Both the position numbers and the translations under genes were made by a program. Positions 52,424 through 61,393 of a stretch of DNA of 64,000 nt are shown in pieces (the stretch's first letter is position 1; every line of letters begins with the position of its first letter). The notes beneath the pieces were generated by a model. The model made no database searches. It had not been told where the DNA came from and saw nothing but the letters and a program-made list of their open reading frames with translations. The stretch is from Flavobacterium palustre (GTDB lineage: Bacteria; Bacteroidota; Bacteroidia; Flavobacteriales; Flavobacteriaceae). The stretch spans positions 1 through 64,000 of the forward strand of contig NZ_BMGA01000004.1 of the NCBI RefSeq assembly GCF_014639535.1, written 5' to 3'.

Positions 52424-54595
52424 ATGCAAAAGTGTAATTTTTTATTTTTTTTTACAGTACCAATAATTTTATTCACAATTAATTCTTTTTCTTCTACAAG
52501 TAAAAAGAAAATTATATTTACACATTCCATAAACAATAATTTCTCCTTAATTGACCCGCCAAGCATTACCGCTGTTGGAAACCAAACGTATTGTTCTCAA
52601 ACCAATGTAAAAATTGTAACTGATGTTAACATCACTTATGATGCTACCGAAAGTACAACCAGTTCCGTTTCTATACAAATTTCCTCAGGATACATTCAGG
52701 GTCAGGATATTTTAAAATTAAGCAACAACTATTTAAGCAGCAATACTACAATAACAGAAAGTTTCAATGCTACTGAAGGCAAATTAACACTAACCGCCAC
52801 AACTGGCAATTTGCCTTATGAAGATTTCGTAACCGCCATTAAAGAAGTCGAATTCTACAATTCATCCGCTTCTCCATCCGGGACAAGGAACTTTTCTATC
52901 AGCATAGGAAAAGGACAGCTCAGTTATTTACCCAGAAACGGACATTATTACGAATATGTTCCAGATTTAGGAATTAATTGGACGGCAGCAAAAAATGCTG
53001 CGGCAACCAGAACCTATTACTTTTTACAAGGCTATCTAGCCACTTTAACTGCTGCTGACGAAGCACAATTAGCAGGAGCACAAGCACCTGGTGCGGGATG
53101 GATAGGCGGAAGTGATATCGAAACAGAAGGTGTCTGGAAATGGGTTACCGGACCAGAAGCAGGAACTATTTTTTGGAGAGGCGAAGGCAATGGAACAGCA
53201 ACAGCTCCTTTTAATTATGCCAATTGGAATGCGCCAAACGAACCTAATGACTCTGGAGACAATGAAGATTATGCACACATAACCTCTCCAGCAGTAGGAA
53301 ATCCGGGAACATGGAATGATTTGCCATTAGGAGGCAACCCTATAACTACAGCCAATGGTAATTACTATCCCAGAGGCTACATCGTAGAATACGGCGGAAT
53401 GCCGGGTGATCCTGAATTACAACTTTCTGCCAGTACGAGCCTTACTATGCTTGAAATTAAAACCACTACAGCTGCTACAGCATGCGAAAACAGTAGTGTT
53501 ACTTTAAAAGCTACAGCCTCAGCCGGAACAATTAATTGGTACGATACTGCCACCGGAGGAAATCTTTTAGCAACAGGCAATAGTTTCACAACACCATCGC
53601 TATCATCGACAACTTCTTATTATGTTCAGGCTGACGACTGCGAATCTACCAGAGTAAGAGTTATAGCAACTATCTATAAACTCCCAACTCTAAACATAAC
53701 AAACACCACAATCCCAATATGCGAATCAGAAAAAGCTACCTTAACTGCAACAACTGATGTAGGCACCATTAACTGGTATGTTTCTTCAACTGACAACATT
53801 ATTTTAAGTTCCGGAAACCAATTTACCACTCCTGCCCTCACACAAAACACCACTTACTATGCTGAAGCAATTAACAATGGCTGCAGCACAAGTATTCGAA
53901 CTGCAGTAAATATCATAGTAAATCCTAAACCTAATGTTTCTGACCAGACCGTTATCTTATGCAAAGGATTTGACACAGAACTGGACGCAGGACTAAGCGG
54001 AATGACTTATTTATGGTCCACCGGAGCAACCTCTCAAAAAATCACCGTTAATACTGCCGGAACCTATACGGTAAACGTCACAAACGAATACAACTGCAGT
54101 AAAGAGAAAAAAATTATTGTTACCGAACACAATCTTCCCGAAATTGACCGTATCGATGTAAACGAAACAACCGTAGTAATTTATTTAAAAAAGGAAGAAA
54201 CTTATTTTGAATACTCCATTGACGGTATTAATTATCAATCTTCTAATGTATTTTTTAATGCTCCAAATGGTTTACAAACGGCTTATGTGAGAGAAATAAA
54301 TTCCTGTGGACAAGACAGTGAAAATTTCATTGTATTAATTGTTCCAAAATTTTTCACTCCTAATAACGACTCTTTCAATGACCTTTGGGAAATCAATGAA
54401 CTAATCTATTATCCAAAATCCTCATTGAGCGTTTTTGATCGTTTTGGAAAATTAATCGCTATTTTAAATGCTAAAAACACCAGTTGGGACGGGACTTATC
54501 ATAAACTTATGCTTCCCGCTTCTGATTATTGGTATATTCTAAAAATTGACGATTCGGGCACCGAAAAACGAGGTCATTTTTCATTAAAAAGATAA
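52424..54595 (+). CDS. Secreted C-type lectin-domain protein with T9SS type B sorting signal
   Basis: A 723-residue secreted protein: signal peptide (about 1-26), a C-type lectin-like domain (about 170-300, with GWIGGSDIETEGVWKWVTG and NWNAPNEPNDSGDNEDYAHI), Ig-like repeats with CSTSIRTAVNI-type ends (about 345-500), and a C-terminal gliding-associated type B domain (FFTPNNDSFNDLWEI, then YHKLMLPASDYWYILKI) that directs export by the type IX system. It is probably a surface adhesin binding glycans or solids. It ends two bases before the opposite-strand folK-dNK stop. Confidence 0.85.
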   Translation: MQKCNFLFFFTVPIILFTINSFSSTSKKKIIFTHSINNNFSLIDPPSITAVGNQTYCSQTNVKIVTDVNITYDATESTTSSVSIQISSGYIQGQDILKLSNNYLSSNTTITESFNATEGKLTLTATTGNLPYEDFVTAIKEVEFYNSSASPSGTRNFSISIGKGQLSYLPRNGHYYEYVPDLGINWTAAKNAAATRTYYFLQGYLATLTAADEAQLAGAQAPGAGWIGGSDIETEGVWKWVTGPEAGTIFWRGEGNGTATAPFNYANWNAPNEPNDSGDNEDYAHITSPAVGNPGTWNDLPLGGNPITTANGNYYPRGYIVEYGGMPGDPELQLSASTSLTMLEIKTTTAATACENSSVTLKATASAGTINWYDTATGGNLLATGNSFTTPSLSSTTSYYVQADDCESTRVRVIATIYKLPTLNITNTTIPICESEKATLTATTDVGTINWYVSSTDNIILSSGNQFTTPALTQNTTYYAEAINNGCSTSIRTAVNIIVNPKPNVSDQTVILCKGFDTELDAGLSGMTYLWSTGATSQKITVNTAGTYTVNVTNEYNCSKEKKIIVTEHNLPEIDRIDVNETTVVIYLKKEETYFEYSIDGINYQSSNVFFNAPNGLQTAYVREINSCGQDSENFIVLIVPKFFTPNNDSFNDLWEINELIYYPKSSLSVFDRFGKLIAILNAKNTSWDGTYHKLMLPASDYWYILKIDDSGTEKRGHFSLKR

Positions 54596-54596
54596 C

Positions 54597-55733
54597 TTAA
54601 CTATTGATTTTCTTCTGAATTTCCTCCAAAATAAAAAGATAATCCAACGGATTGTTTACAAAATCTCTATTGGTCACATCAATAATCAAAACATTCAAAT
54701 CGGTTTGTGAATTCAGGTAATCCAAATAAGCACTGTTGATTTTATCAAGATATTCGGCTGAAATTTCCTGTTCGTAATCTCTGCCACGTTTTTTAATATT
54801 TTCTAATAATCGATCCGGATGCTGTAACAAATACACGTACAAATCCGGTTTTGGGATTTCTTTATAAATAATATCAAATAGGTTTTTATACAATTGATAT
54901 TCTTCAGCCTCCAAAGTAACCTTAGCAAAAATCAACGATTTAAAAACATGATAATCGGCAACTAACCCGTCTTTTTCAAAATCCACCGAAGCTATATTCT
55001 CTGAAATTTGCTGATAGCGATCTACTAAAAAAGACAACTCCAGCGGAAAAGCATATCGTTCCTGATTTTTATAAAATTTTTCTAAAAAAGAATTCTCTGC
55101 AAAACGTTCAAAAAGAGTTTTAGCACCAAAATCCTGTGCTATTTTGGCTGCCAAAGTAGTTTTTCCGGCACCGATATTTCCTTCTAAAGCAATATAATTT
55201 GCCTTAGCAAAAGAAACTTTTTGCAACGGATTTTCTATATCAGCTACTGCTACACAAACGCCTTCATCGGAACAAATCTCAATTAATTCCGAAATATTTT
55301 TTTGTAAAACAGGATGTGTCCAATTTATTTTCAAATCCTGAAAAGGAAGCAACACAAACTTTCGATCCTGCATCAACGGATGCGGAATATTCAAATCATC
55401 CGTATCGATAATTTCCTCATCAAAAGCAATTAAGTCAATATCAATAATTCTCGACTGGTATCCTCCGGCATTTTGCCGAATACGTCCTAATTGCTTTTCG
55501 ATTGTTAAAGCCTTCAAAAGTACCATCTCAGCCTTATGGAAAGTATGCAAAACCAAAGCACAATTGTAAAAAGCATCACTGTCAAAACCCCAGGCGGCGG
55601 TTTCATAAACCTGAGAAACCTGAATTACCGTTCCAATTTCCTGATGTATCATTGCGATACATTCTTTTATTGCTTCAAGTCGGTCGCCTTGATTACTGCC
55701 AATAGATAAAATAACCTGATGTTGTGCTTTCAT
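54597..55733 (-). CDS. folK: FolK-deoxynucleoside kinase fusion
   Basis: A 378-residue two-domain enzyme. Residues 1-160 are 6-hydroxymethyl-dihydropterin pyrophosphokinase (FolK: ILSIGSNQGDRLEAI, then IDIDLIAFDE and IPHPLMQDRKFVLLPF), a folate-pathway step. Residues about 180-378 are a deoxynucleoside kinase (P-loop EGNIGAGKTT, then DRYQQISENI and an LID-type RGRDYEQEI). The start is the ATG at 55733; the GTG at 55742 is less likely. The fusion of folate and nucleotide-salvage domains recurs in Flavobacteriia as far as I recall. Confidence 0.9.
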   Translation of the reverse strand: MKAQHQVILSIGSNQGDRLEAIKECIAMIHQEIGTVIQVSQVYETAAWGFDSDAFYNCALVLHTFHKAEMVLLKALTIEKQLGRIRQNAGGYQSRIIDIDLIAFDEEIIDTDDLNIPHPLMQDRKFVLLPFQDLKINWTHPVLQKNISELIEICSDEGVCVAVADIENPLQKVSFAKANYIALEGNIGAGKTTLAAKIAQDFGAKTLFERFAENSFLEKFYKNQERYAFPLELSFLVDRYQQISENIASVDFEKDGLVADYHVFKSLIFAKVTLEAEEYQLYKNLFDIIYKEIPKPDLYVYLLQHPDRLLENIKKRGRDYEQEISAEYLDKINSAYLDYLNSQTDLNVLIIDVTNRDFVNNPLDYLFILEEIQKKINS

Positions 55734-55772
55734 ATTAAGCACAAATTAACTAAACAATTTTAGAAATAGCAA

Positions 55773-55780
55773 TATATTTG
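55773..55780 (+). promoter_or_regulatory. -7 box of sppA
   Basis: TATATTTG, 72 bp before the sppA ATG. Confidence 0.5.
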
Positions 55781-55852
55781 CACATAGCACCGAATTCTGG
55801 TACAATAAAACTATAATCCGGATGTTTTTTTTCTAAATCAAAGAATACTATT

Positions 55853-57613
55853 ATGAAGTTTTTAAGCAATGTTATCGCTACAGTTGTAGGTCTGTTTGTA
55901 TTTCTGATGCTGTTTTTTTTCGGAATTGTTTTCCTTGCTGCTATTTTTGGCGGTGAAACGGAAGGAGAAGCTCTTAAAGCCAATTCTGTCATCGAATTAA
56001 ATCTTGAAGATGTACGATATGATTATGCCGGCAAATATAAAGATCCGTGGATGAGTTTCTTTTCTGAAGAAAAAAACATCGGTCTTTCGGATGTTATCAA
56101 TGCCATTGATGTTGCTTCGATAGACGATAACATCAAAGGAATTTCGATTTTAAACAACAATTCCAATTTAGGAATGGCGCAAAGTAAAGAGCTGAGAAAC
56201 GCTTTGGAAAATTTCAAAAAATCGGGCAAGTTTGTCATGGCTTACGCCAATAGTTATTCGCAAAAAGAATATTATCTAAATTCAGTAGCCAATACCATTT
56301 ATTTGAATCCTGTAGGCGAATTGGACTTTAAAGGGCTTTCTTCAGAAATTATGTTTTTTAAAGATTTACAGGAAAAAACAGGTGTGAAAATGGAAGTTAT
56401 TCGACATGGAAAATACAAAAGCGCCGTTGAACCTTTCTTAGAAAATAAAATGAGTGATGCTAACAGAGAACAAACTACAGCATTACTGCAATCCATTTGG
56501 AATTCTGTTTGTACGGACATTTCGAAAAGTCGAAAAATTACAACCGAAAAATTAAACGAAATTGCCAACGGTTTACTGGCCCGAACACCCCAAATGGCAA
56601 AACAACAAAAACTCATCGACTACATTGCTTATGAAGATATGTATCATAATGACATCAAAAAAGCTTTAAAAGTAAGTACTGACAAAGATTACAACAAAAT
56701 TTCTATTAGCGATTACACCCATAAAATGACCAGTACTTCGGTAATTTCTGAAACCGAAGACAAGATTGCCGTTATTTTTGCTCAGGGCGAAATCCAAAGT
56801 GGCGAAGGCGATGTCAATACTATTGGCGAAGGCTCCATGCGCCGTTCTTTACAGGAAGCAAGAAAAGACAAAAAAGTAAAAGCCATCGTTTTGAGAATTG
56901 ACAGTCCGGGAGGAAATGCATTGACTTCTGATTTGATTTGGAGAGAAGTCGAATTGACTAAAAGAGTAAAACCTGTGGTGGTTTCAATGGGGAATTATGC
57001 TGCTTCAGGAGGTTATTATATGGCTTGTAATGCCAATACTATTTTTGCAGAAAACAACACGATTACAGGTTCTATAGGTGTTTTTGGGATTTTGCCCAAT
57101 TTTAATCAGTTGACTAAAAAAATTGGCATTAATATCGAACAGGTGAAAACACATCAAAATTCGGCCGAATACAGTCCTTTTGTACCTATGGACGAAAACT
57201 TCAAAGCGGTTACACTGGAAAGCATTGAACACATTTATAAAACATTTGTAAGTCATGTGGCTCAAGGTCGAAAGATGAGTTTTGCAGAAGTAGATTCTAT
57301 CGCACAAGGAAGAGTTTGGTCGGGTTCGGAAGCACTAAAAATTGGTCTTGTCGATAAAATTGGCGGATTGAATGCAGCTATAACTGAAGCTGCCCGTTTA
57401 TCTAAAACACAACATTACGACATTACAAACTACCCTGAATACGAAAAAGATTTTGATGAAATATTTTCTAAATTACCTTTTGGAAGCTCAAAAGAAAACA
57501 TCATAAAGGAAGAAATTGGAAACGACAACTACCAACTTTTACAACAAGTAAAAAAGTTCCAATCCCGAAAAGGAGTTCAGGCCATGATGCCATTTGAGAT
57601 TTCAATTTATTAA
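55853..57613 (+). CDS. sppA: Signal peptide peptidase SppA, 67K type
   Basis: A membrane-bound serine protease that degrades cleaved signal peptides. The 586-residue protein has an N-terminal anchor (about 7-32) and tandem peptidase S49 domains. The second contains the nucleophile in SMGNYAASGGYYMACNANTIF and the first the lysine region RHGKYKSAVEPFLENKMSD (quoted in part), the Ser/Lys dyad of SppA. It is divergent from folK-dNK and carries its own terminator. Confidence 0.93.
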   Translation: MKFLSNVIATVVGLFVFLMLFFFGIVFLAAIFGGETEGEALKANSVIELNLEDVRYDYAGKYKDPWMSFFSEEKNIGLSDVINAIDVASIDDNIKGISILNNNSNLGMAQSKELRNALENFKKSGKFVMAYANSYSQKEYYLNSVANTIYLNPVGELDFKGLSSEIMFFKDLQEKTGVKMEVIRHGKYKSAVEPFLENKMSDANREQTTALLQSIWNSVCTDISKSRKITTEKLNEIANGLLARTPQMAKQQKLIDYIAYEDMYHNDIKKALKVSTDKDYNKISISDYTHKMTSTSVISETEDKIAVIFAQGEIQSGEGDVNTIGEGSMRRSLQEARKDKKVKAIVLRIDSPGGNALTSDLIWREVELTKRVKPVVVSMGNYAASGGYYMACNANTIFAENNTITGSIGVFGILPNFNQLTKKIGINIEQVKTHQNSAEYSPFVPMDENFKAVTLESIEHIYKTFVSHVAQGRKMSFAEVDSIAQGRVWSGSEALKIGLVDKIGGLNAAITEAARLSKTQHYDITNYPEYEKDFDEIFSKLPFGSSKENIIKEEIGNDNYQLLQQVKKFQSRKGVQAMMPFEISIY

Positions 57614-57623
57614 AAACATTTTG

Positions 57624-57655
57624 AACCGTTTAAGACCAACTTAAACGGTTTTTTT
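57624..57655 (+). terminator. Terminator of sppA
   Basis: AACCGTTTAAG (57624-57634) pairs with CTTAAACGGTT (57640-57650), then five Ts. Confidence 0.85.
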
Positions 57656-57770
57656 ATCTCTTAGCAGCAGCTAAAAATTGTAAGATATTGTGAAAATATT
57701 ATAAACTACTTAGCTGCTAATCTTTTATTTTTGTAATAGAATACCTTTTATAAAGACAAAATCCATCGCC

Positions 57771-60431
57771 ATGTTAAAAAAAACAATCATAATTACAGGA
57801 AGCATCATCCTTTTATTTGCAGGATCATTATTTGCAATTCCTTATTTTTTTAAGGATCAGATAAAAGCTAAAATCACTGATGCCATTAATCGAAAAGTGG
57901 ATGCCAAAGTAAGTTTTGCCGATGCCGATTTGAGTTTGTTTAAAAACTTTCCCAATGCGAATGTGACCATCGAAAAATTAGCTATCATTAACAAAGCACC
58001 TTTTGAAGGTGATACTTTAGTTGCATTAGGCGAACTGAATTTAAAAATGTCAATCAAAGAACTTTTTAAAGGCGATAATGAGCCCATAAATATTGACGGG
58101 ATCAGTTCTAAAGATGGTTTAATCAATATTATTTTCAACAAAGATGGAGTTGGAAATTATGATATTGCGATAAAAGACGATTCAGAAACCAAAGAGGATT
58201 CAAAAAGCAAACCGTTGGCTTTGAACATTCAGAATTACAAACTGGAAAATTTTCAATTCCGCTATTTTGACGAAAGTTCGAAAATAAAAATGCTAATTGA
58301 CAGTTTGAACCACGAAGGAACCGGAGATTTTGCAGCTTCCAAATTAGATTTAAACACCAAATCAACAGCCAAAATTAGCCTGGATATGGACAAGGTGAAT
58401 TATATGAACAATGTAGCCCTGACGCTGGATGCCATTCTGGGAATTGATTTAGAAAAAAGCAAATATACTTTCAAGGAAAACAAGGCTTTAATCAATCAAT
58501 TACCTTTGGAATTTGACGGATTTATTCAATTAGTTGATGCCGGTCAGGAATACGATTTGAAATTTAAAACACCAACATCTTCATTTAAAAATTTCCTTGG
58601 AGTGATTCCTGCCGCTTATGCAGCTAATCTGGACAATGTAAAAACTACAGGTGATTTCACCGTAGCCGGTTTCGCCAAAGGATTGTATTCGGATACAACG
58701 GTGCCAAAATTCAATATTGAAATTGCTTCTAACAACGCTTCTTTTCAGTATCCTAATTTGCCTAAATCGGTTCAAAACATTGTTATAGACACTAAAATCA
58801 TCAATCAAACCGGAATTTTAAATGATACTTATGTCAACTTAGACAAACTTTCTTTCCGCATTGATCAGGATGTTTTTAATGCCAAAGCCAATATTAAAAA
58901 TGTTACCCAAAATGCTCTTGTAGATGCCATGTTGAAAGGAACCATCAACTTAGGAAATTTATCGAAAGCCTATCCTGTTAAACTCGACAAACCTTTAAGC
59001 GGAATTTTAAAAGCCGATGTAACTACTCAATTCGACATGCAATCGGTAGAAAAAAGCCAGTATCAAAACATTAAAAACGCCGGAATAATGAGTCTGTCAG
59101 GATTTAAATACACCGACGAAAACGGCAAATCAATGAACATTAGCACAGCCGAAATTGCCTTTAATCCGTCAAGAGTAAACCTGAAACAATTTAAAGCCTA
59201 CACAGGAAAAAGCGATCTGAGTATTACCGGAGTTTTAGAAAATTTCTATGGCTTTGTATTTAAAAATCAAAACCTACAGGGAAATTTCAATCTGACTTCC
59301 AATCAATTAGCGGTCAATGATTTTGTTACTTCTGAAGAAAAACCAAAAACAGCAACAACAAATACAACAACTGAGAGCACTAAAGCTACCAAAACAGAAG
59401 CCATGAAAATCCCTGCTTATCTGGATTGCACGCTTACCGCAAAGGCCAATACGGTATTGTATGATAATTTAACATTGAAAAATGTTTCGGGTAAATTAAT
59501 CGTTAAAGACGAAAAACTAACGATGGAAAAGATTAAAACCAACATTTTTGGAGGTTCGATAGGTTTGTCCGGAGCGGTTTCTACCAAAGGAAAAACACCA
59601 ACATTTGATATGGATTTGGGATTAAACCAGGTGGATATTGCGCAATCATTCACTCAGTTAGACATGCTTAAAAAACTGGCTCCCATTGCCGGAATTGTGA
59701 ATGGAAAAATCAACTCCACTATCAAATTAAACGGAAACTTGGATGCACATGAACTTACTCCCGATTTAAAAACCATTACCGGAGATTTATTAGGTCAATT
59801 TCTATCTACCACTATCAATTCCAGTAATTCGACGCTGTTGACGGCTTTAACTTCGAATATTAAATTCTTAGACCTGAACAAAATCAATTTAAACGATTTG
59901 AAAGCTGCCATTACTTTCAAAGACGGAAAAGTAAACGTAAAACCTTTTAATATCAAATATCAGGATATTCAGGCAACTATTGGCGGAACACATGGTTTTG
60001 ATCAGAGTATGAATTACAATATCAAATTCAATGTTCCTGCTAAATATTTAGGTACAGAAGCCAATGCGTTAATTTCAAAATTATCTGCTGCCGATGCCGC
60101 CAAACTGGAAAATATTCCTGTCAATGCACTTTTAAGCGGTAGTTTTTCAAAACCTAAAATCACCACTGATTTAAAAGCTGCTGCAACCAATTTGACCAAT
60201 CAACTAATCCAACAACAAAAACAAAAATTAGTCAGCAAAGGAAACGCAGCCCTGACCGACATTATCAATAAAAACAAAAAAGCCGGAGATACTACAAAAA
60301 CAGTCATTCCTGCAACCAAAGCTGAAGCGCAAACGAAAGCTAAAGAAGAGGTAAAAGCAAAAGCAACCGATTTATTAAACAATCTCTTTAACAAAAAGAA
60401 AAAAGTAGCGGATACTACAAAAACGAATTAG
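57771..60431 (+). CDS. AsmA-family protein
   Basis: An 886-residue AsmA-like protein: an N-terminal membrane anchor (about 5-27) followed by a very long beta-strand-rich region and the C-terminal AsmA domain (about 560-790). Low-complexity Thr/Lys patches occur at about 525-545 and 820-886. AsmA proteins form bridges for phospholipid movement between the membranes. Length and domain order are normal for Flavobacteriia. The terminator after it is repeated after the HigBA pair. Confidence 0.88.
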   Translation: MLKKTIIITGSIILLFAGSLFAIPYFFKDQIKAKITDAINRKVDAKVSFADADLSLFKNFPNANVTIEKLAIINKAPFEGDTLVALGELNLKMSIKELFKGDNEPINIDGISSKDGLINIIFNKDGVGNYDIAIKDDSETKEDSKSKPLALNIQNYKLENFQFRYFDESSKIKMLIDSLNHEGTGDFAASKLDLNTKSTAKISLDMDKVNYMNNVALTLDAILGIDLEKSKYTFKENKALINQLPLEFDGFIQLVDAGQEYDLKFKTPTSSFKNFLGVIPAAYAANLDNVKTTGDFTVAGFAKGLYSDTTVPKFNIEIASNNASFQYPNLPKSVQNIVIDTKIINQTGILNDTYVNLDKLSFRIDQDVFNAKANIKNVTQNALVDAMLKGTINLGNLSKAYPVKLDKPLSGILKADVTTQFDMQSVEKSQYQNIKNAGIMSLSGFKYTDENGKSMNISTAEIAFNPSRVNLKQFKAYTGKSDLSITGVLENFYGFVFKNQNLQGNFNLTSNQLAVNDFVTSEEKPKTATTNTTTESTKATKTEAMKIPAYLDCTLTAKANTVLYDNLTLKNVSGKLIVKDEKLTMEKIKTNIFGGSIGLSGAVSTKGKTPTFDMDLGLNQVDIAQSFTQLDMLKKLAPIAGIVNGKINSTIKLNGNLDAHELTPDLKTITGDLLGQFLSTTINSSNSTLLTALTSNIKFLDLNKINLNDLKAAITFKDGKVNVKPFNIKYQDIQATIGGTHGFDQSMNYNIKFNVPAKYLGTEANALISKLSAADAAKLENIPVNALLSGSFSKPKITTDLKAAATNLTNQLIQQQKQKLVSKGNAALTDIINKNKKAGDTTKTVIPATKAEAQTKAKEEVKAKATDLLNNLFNKKKKVADTTKTN

Positions 60432-60444
60432 TTATACTCTTTTT

Positions 60445-60495
60445 AAACAAACAAGCCGTCTCAAATAGTATTTGAGACGGCTTGTTTGTTTTCTC
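60445..60495 (+). terminator. Terminator of the AsmA-like gene, left bracket of HigBA pair 3
   Basis: A 21-bp perfect stem (60445-60465 with 60471-60491) around loop TAGTA, then TTCTC. The core CAAACAAGCCGTCTCAAA and its complement recur at 61315-61357. Confidence 0.88.
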
Positions 60496-60570
60496 TGATA
60501 AAAAAGGCAAAATGATTACTATTAACTAAAAACATCAACAGTTTTAAAAAATTTCGACATTAAAACAAAG

Positions 60571-60601
60571 TTTGCAAATTGAAAACTTTTAATTACTTTT
60601 G
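60571..60601 (+). promoter_or_regulatory. HigB promoter abutting the start codon
   Basis: TTTG (60571-60574), 19 bp, TACTTTTG (60594-60601). The -7 box ends four bases before the ATG at 60606, predicting a leaderless toxin mRNA. Confidence 0.65.
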
Positions 60602-60605
60602 TTAA

Positions 60606-60935
60606 ATGAAAATCCTTGTAAAGAAAACGGTTTTATTTTACATCAAAAAGTATCCAATGGCAGCAACACAATTGCTAATTTGGTACAATGAATTTTCAAA
60701 ACTGGAACTTAACAACTTCAATGAACTCAAAAGAGTCTATGGAAATGCAAGTATTGTAAATAACAACCGTGTAGTTTTCAACATCAAAGGAAATGATTTT
60801 CGATTAGTCATCTCAGTTAATTTTCTACAAAGTGCGTGTTATGTAATTTGGTTTGGAACACACAAAGAATATGACAAAATAAATGTAGAAACTATTGCAT
60901 TTGACACCACAATTCTAACAGATAAAAAGATTTAA
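60606..60935 (+). CDS. higB: HigB-family toxin
   Basis: A 109-residue HigB-type mRNA interferase (the HigB_toxin family, distinct from the Gp49-like one at 24126): KKTVLFYIKKYPMAATQLLI near the start, KRVYGNASIVNNNRVVFNIK and YVIWFGTHKEYDKINVETIA, the conserved WFGTHxEYDKI signature. Toxin-first order, two bases before its antitoxin. Likely leaderless. Confidence 0.9.
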   Translation: MKILVKKTVLFYIKKYPMAATQLLIWYNEFSKLELNNFNELKRVYGNASIVNNNRVVFNIKGNDFRLVISVNFLQSACYVIWFGTHKEYDKINVETIAFDTTILTDKKI

Positions 60936-60937
60936 TT

Positions 60938-61297
60938 ATGAACTGGAAAGTATTAAAAACAGAAGACGATTACAATAAGGCTTCAATACGAATGATGGAA
61001 ATCTTTAATGCCGAACCCAACTCAGCTGAAAGTGATGAATTGGATTTATTGATTGTTTTGATAAAAGATTATGATGAAAAACATTATCAATTACCTGAGC
61101 TCGATGCCTTAGAAGTAATTAAATATAAAATGGAGGAAATGGGAATAAAAGCTAAAGATCTTGAACCAATTATAGGAAGTAAAGGTCATGTTTCGGCAAT
61201 TCTTTCAGGGAAAAGAGAAATTACTTTAAAAATGGCTCAAAAGCTAAAAAACTATTTTAGCATTCCTGCCGAAGTATTTCTGCATAACGCGAGTTAA
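60938..61297 (+). CDS. higA: HigA-family antitoxin
   Basis: A 119-residue HigA antitoxin with a long N-terminal acidic part (DDYNKASIRMMEIFNAEP) and an HTH at about 68-110 (GIKAKDLEPIIGSKGHVSAI, LSGKREITLKMAQKLKNYF). It binds HigB and autoregulates the operon. It starts two bases after higB. Confidence 0.9.
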   Translation: MNWKVLKTEDDYNKASIRMMEIFNAEPNSAESDELDLLIVLIKDYDEKHYQLPELDALEVIKYKMEEMGIKAKDLEPIIGSKGHVSAILSGKREITLKMAQKLKNYFSIPAEVFLHNAS

Positions 61298-61314
61298 AAA
61301 TTTTTCTTTTTATA

Positions 61315-61366
61315 CAAACAAGCCGTCTCAAAATAGAACTTTGAGACGGCTTGTTTGTTTTTTTTC
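61315..61366. terminator. Terminator of higA, right bracket of HigBA pair 3
   Basis: An 18-bp perfect stem (61315-61332 with 61340-61357), loop of seven, then eight Ts. It is nearly the same sequence as the terminator at 60445-60491, in the same orientation, and also faces the convergent DUF2797 gene. Confidence 0.88.
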
Positions 61367-61393
61367 AAAGAAGAATTTTCTAATGAATTTTTT

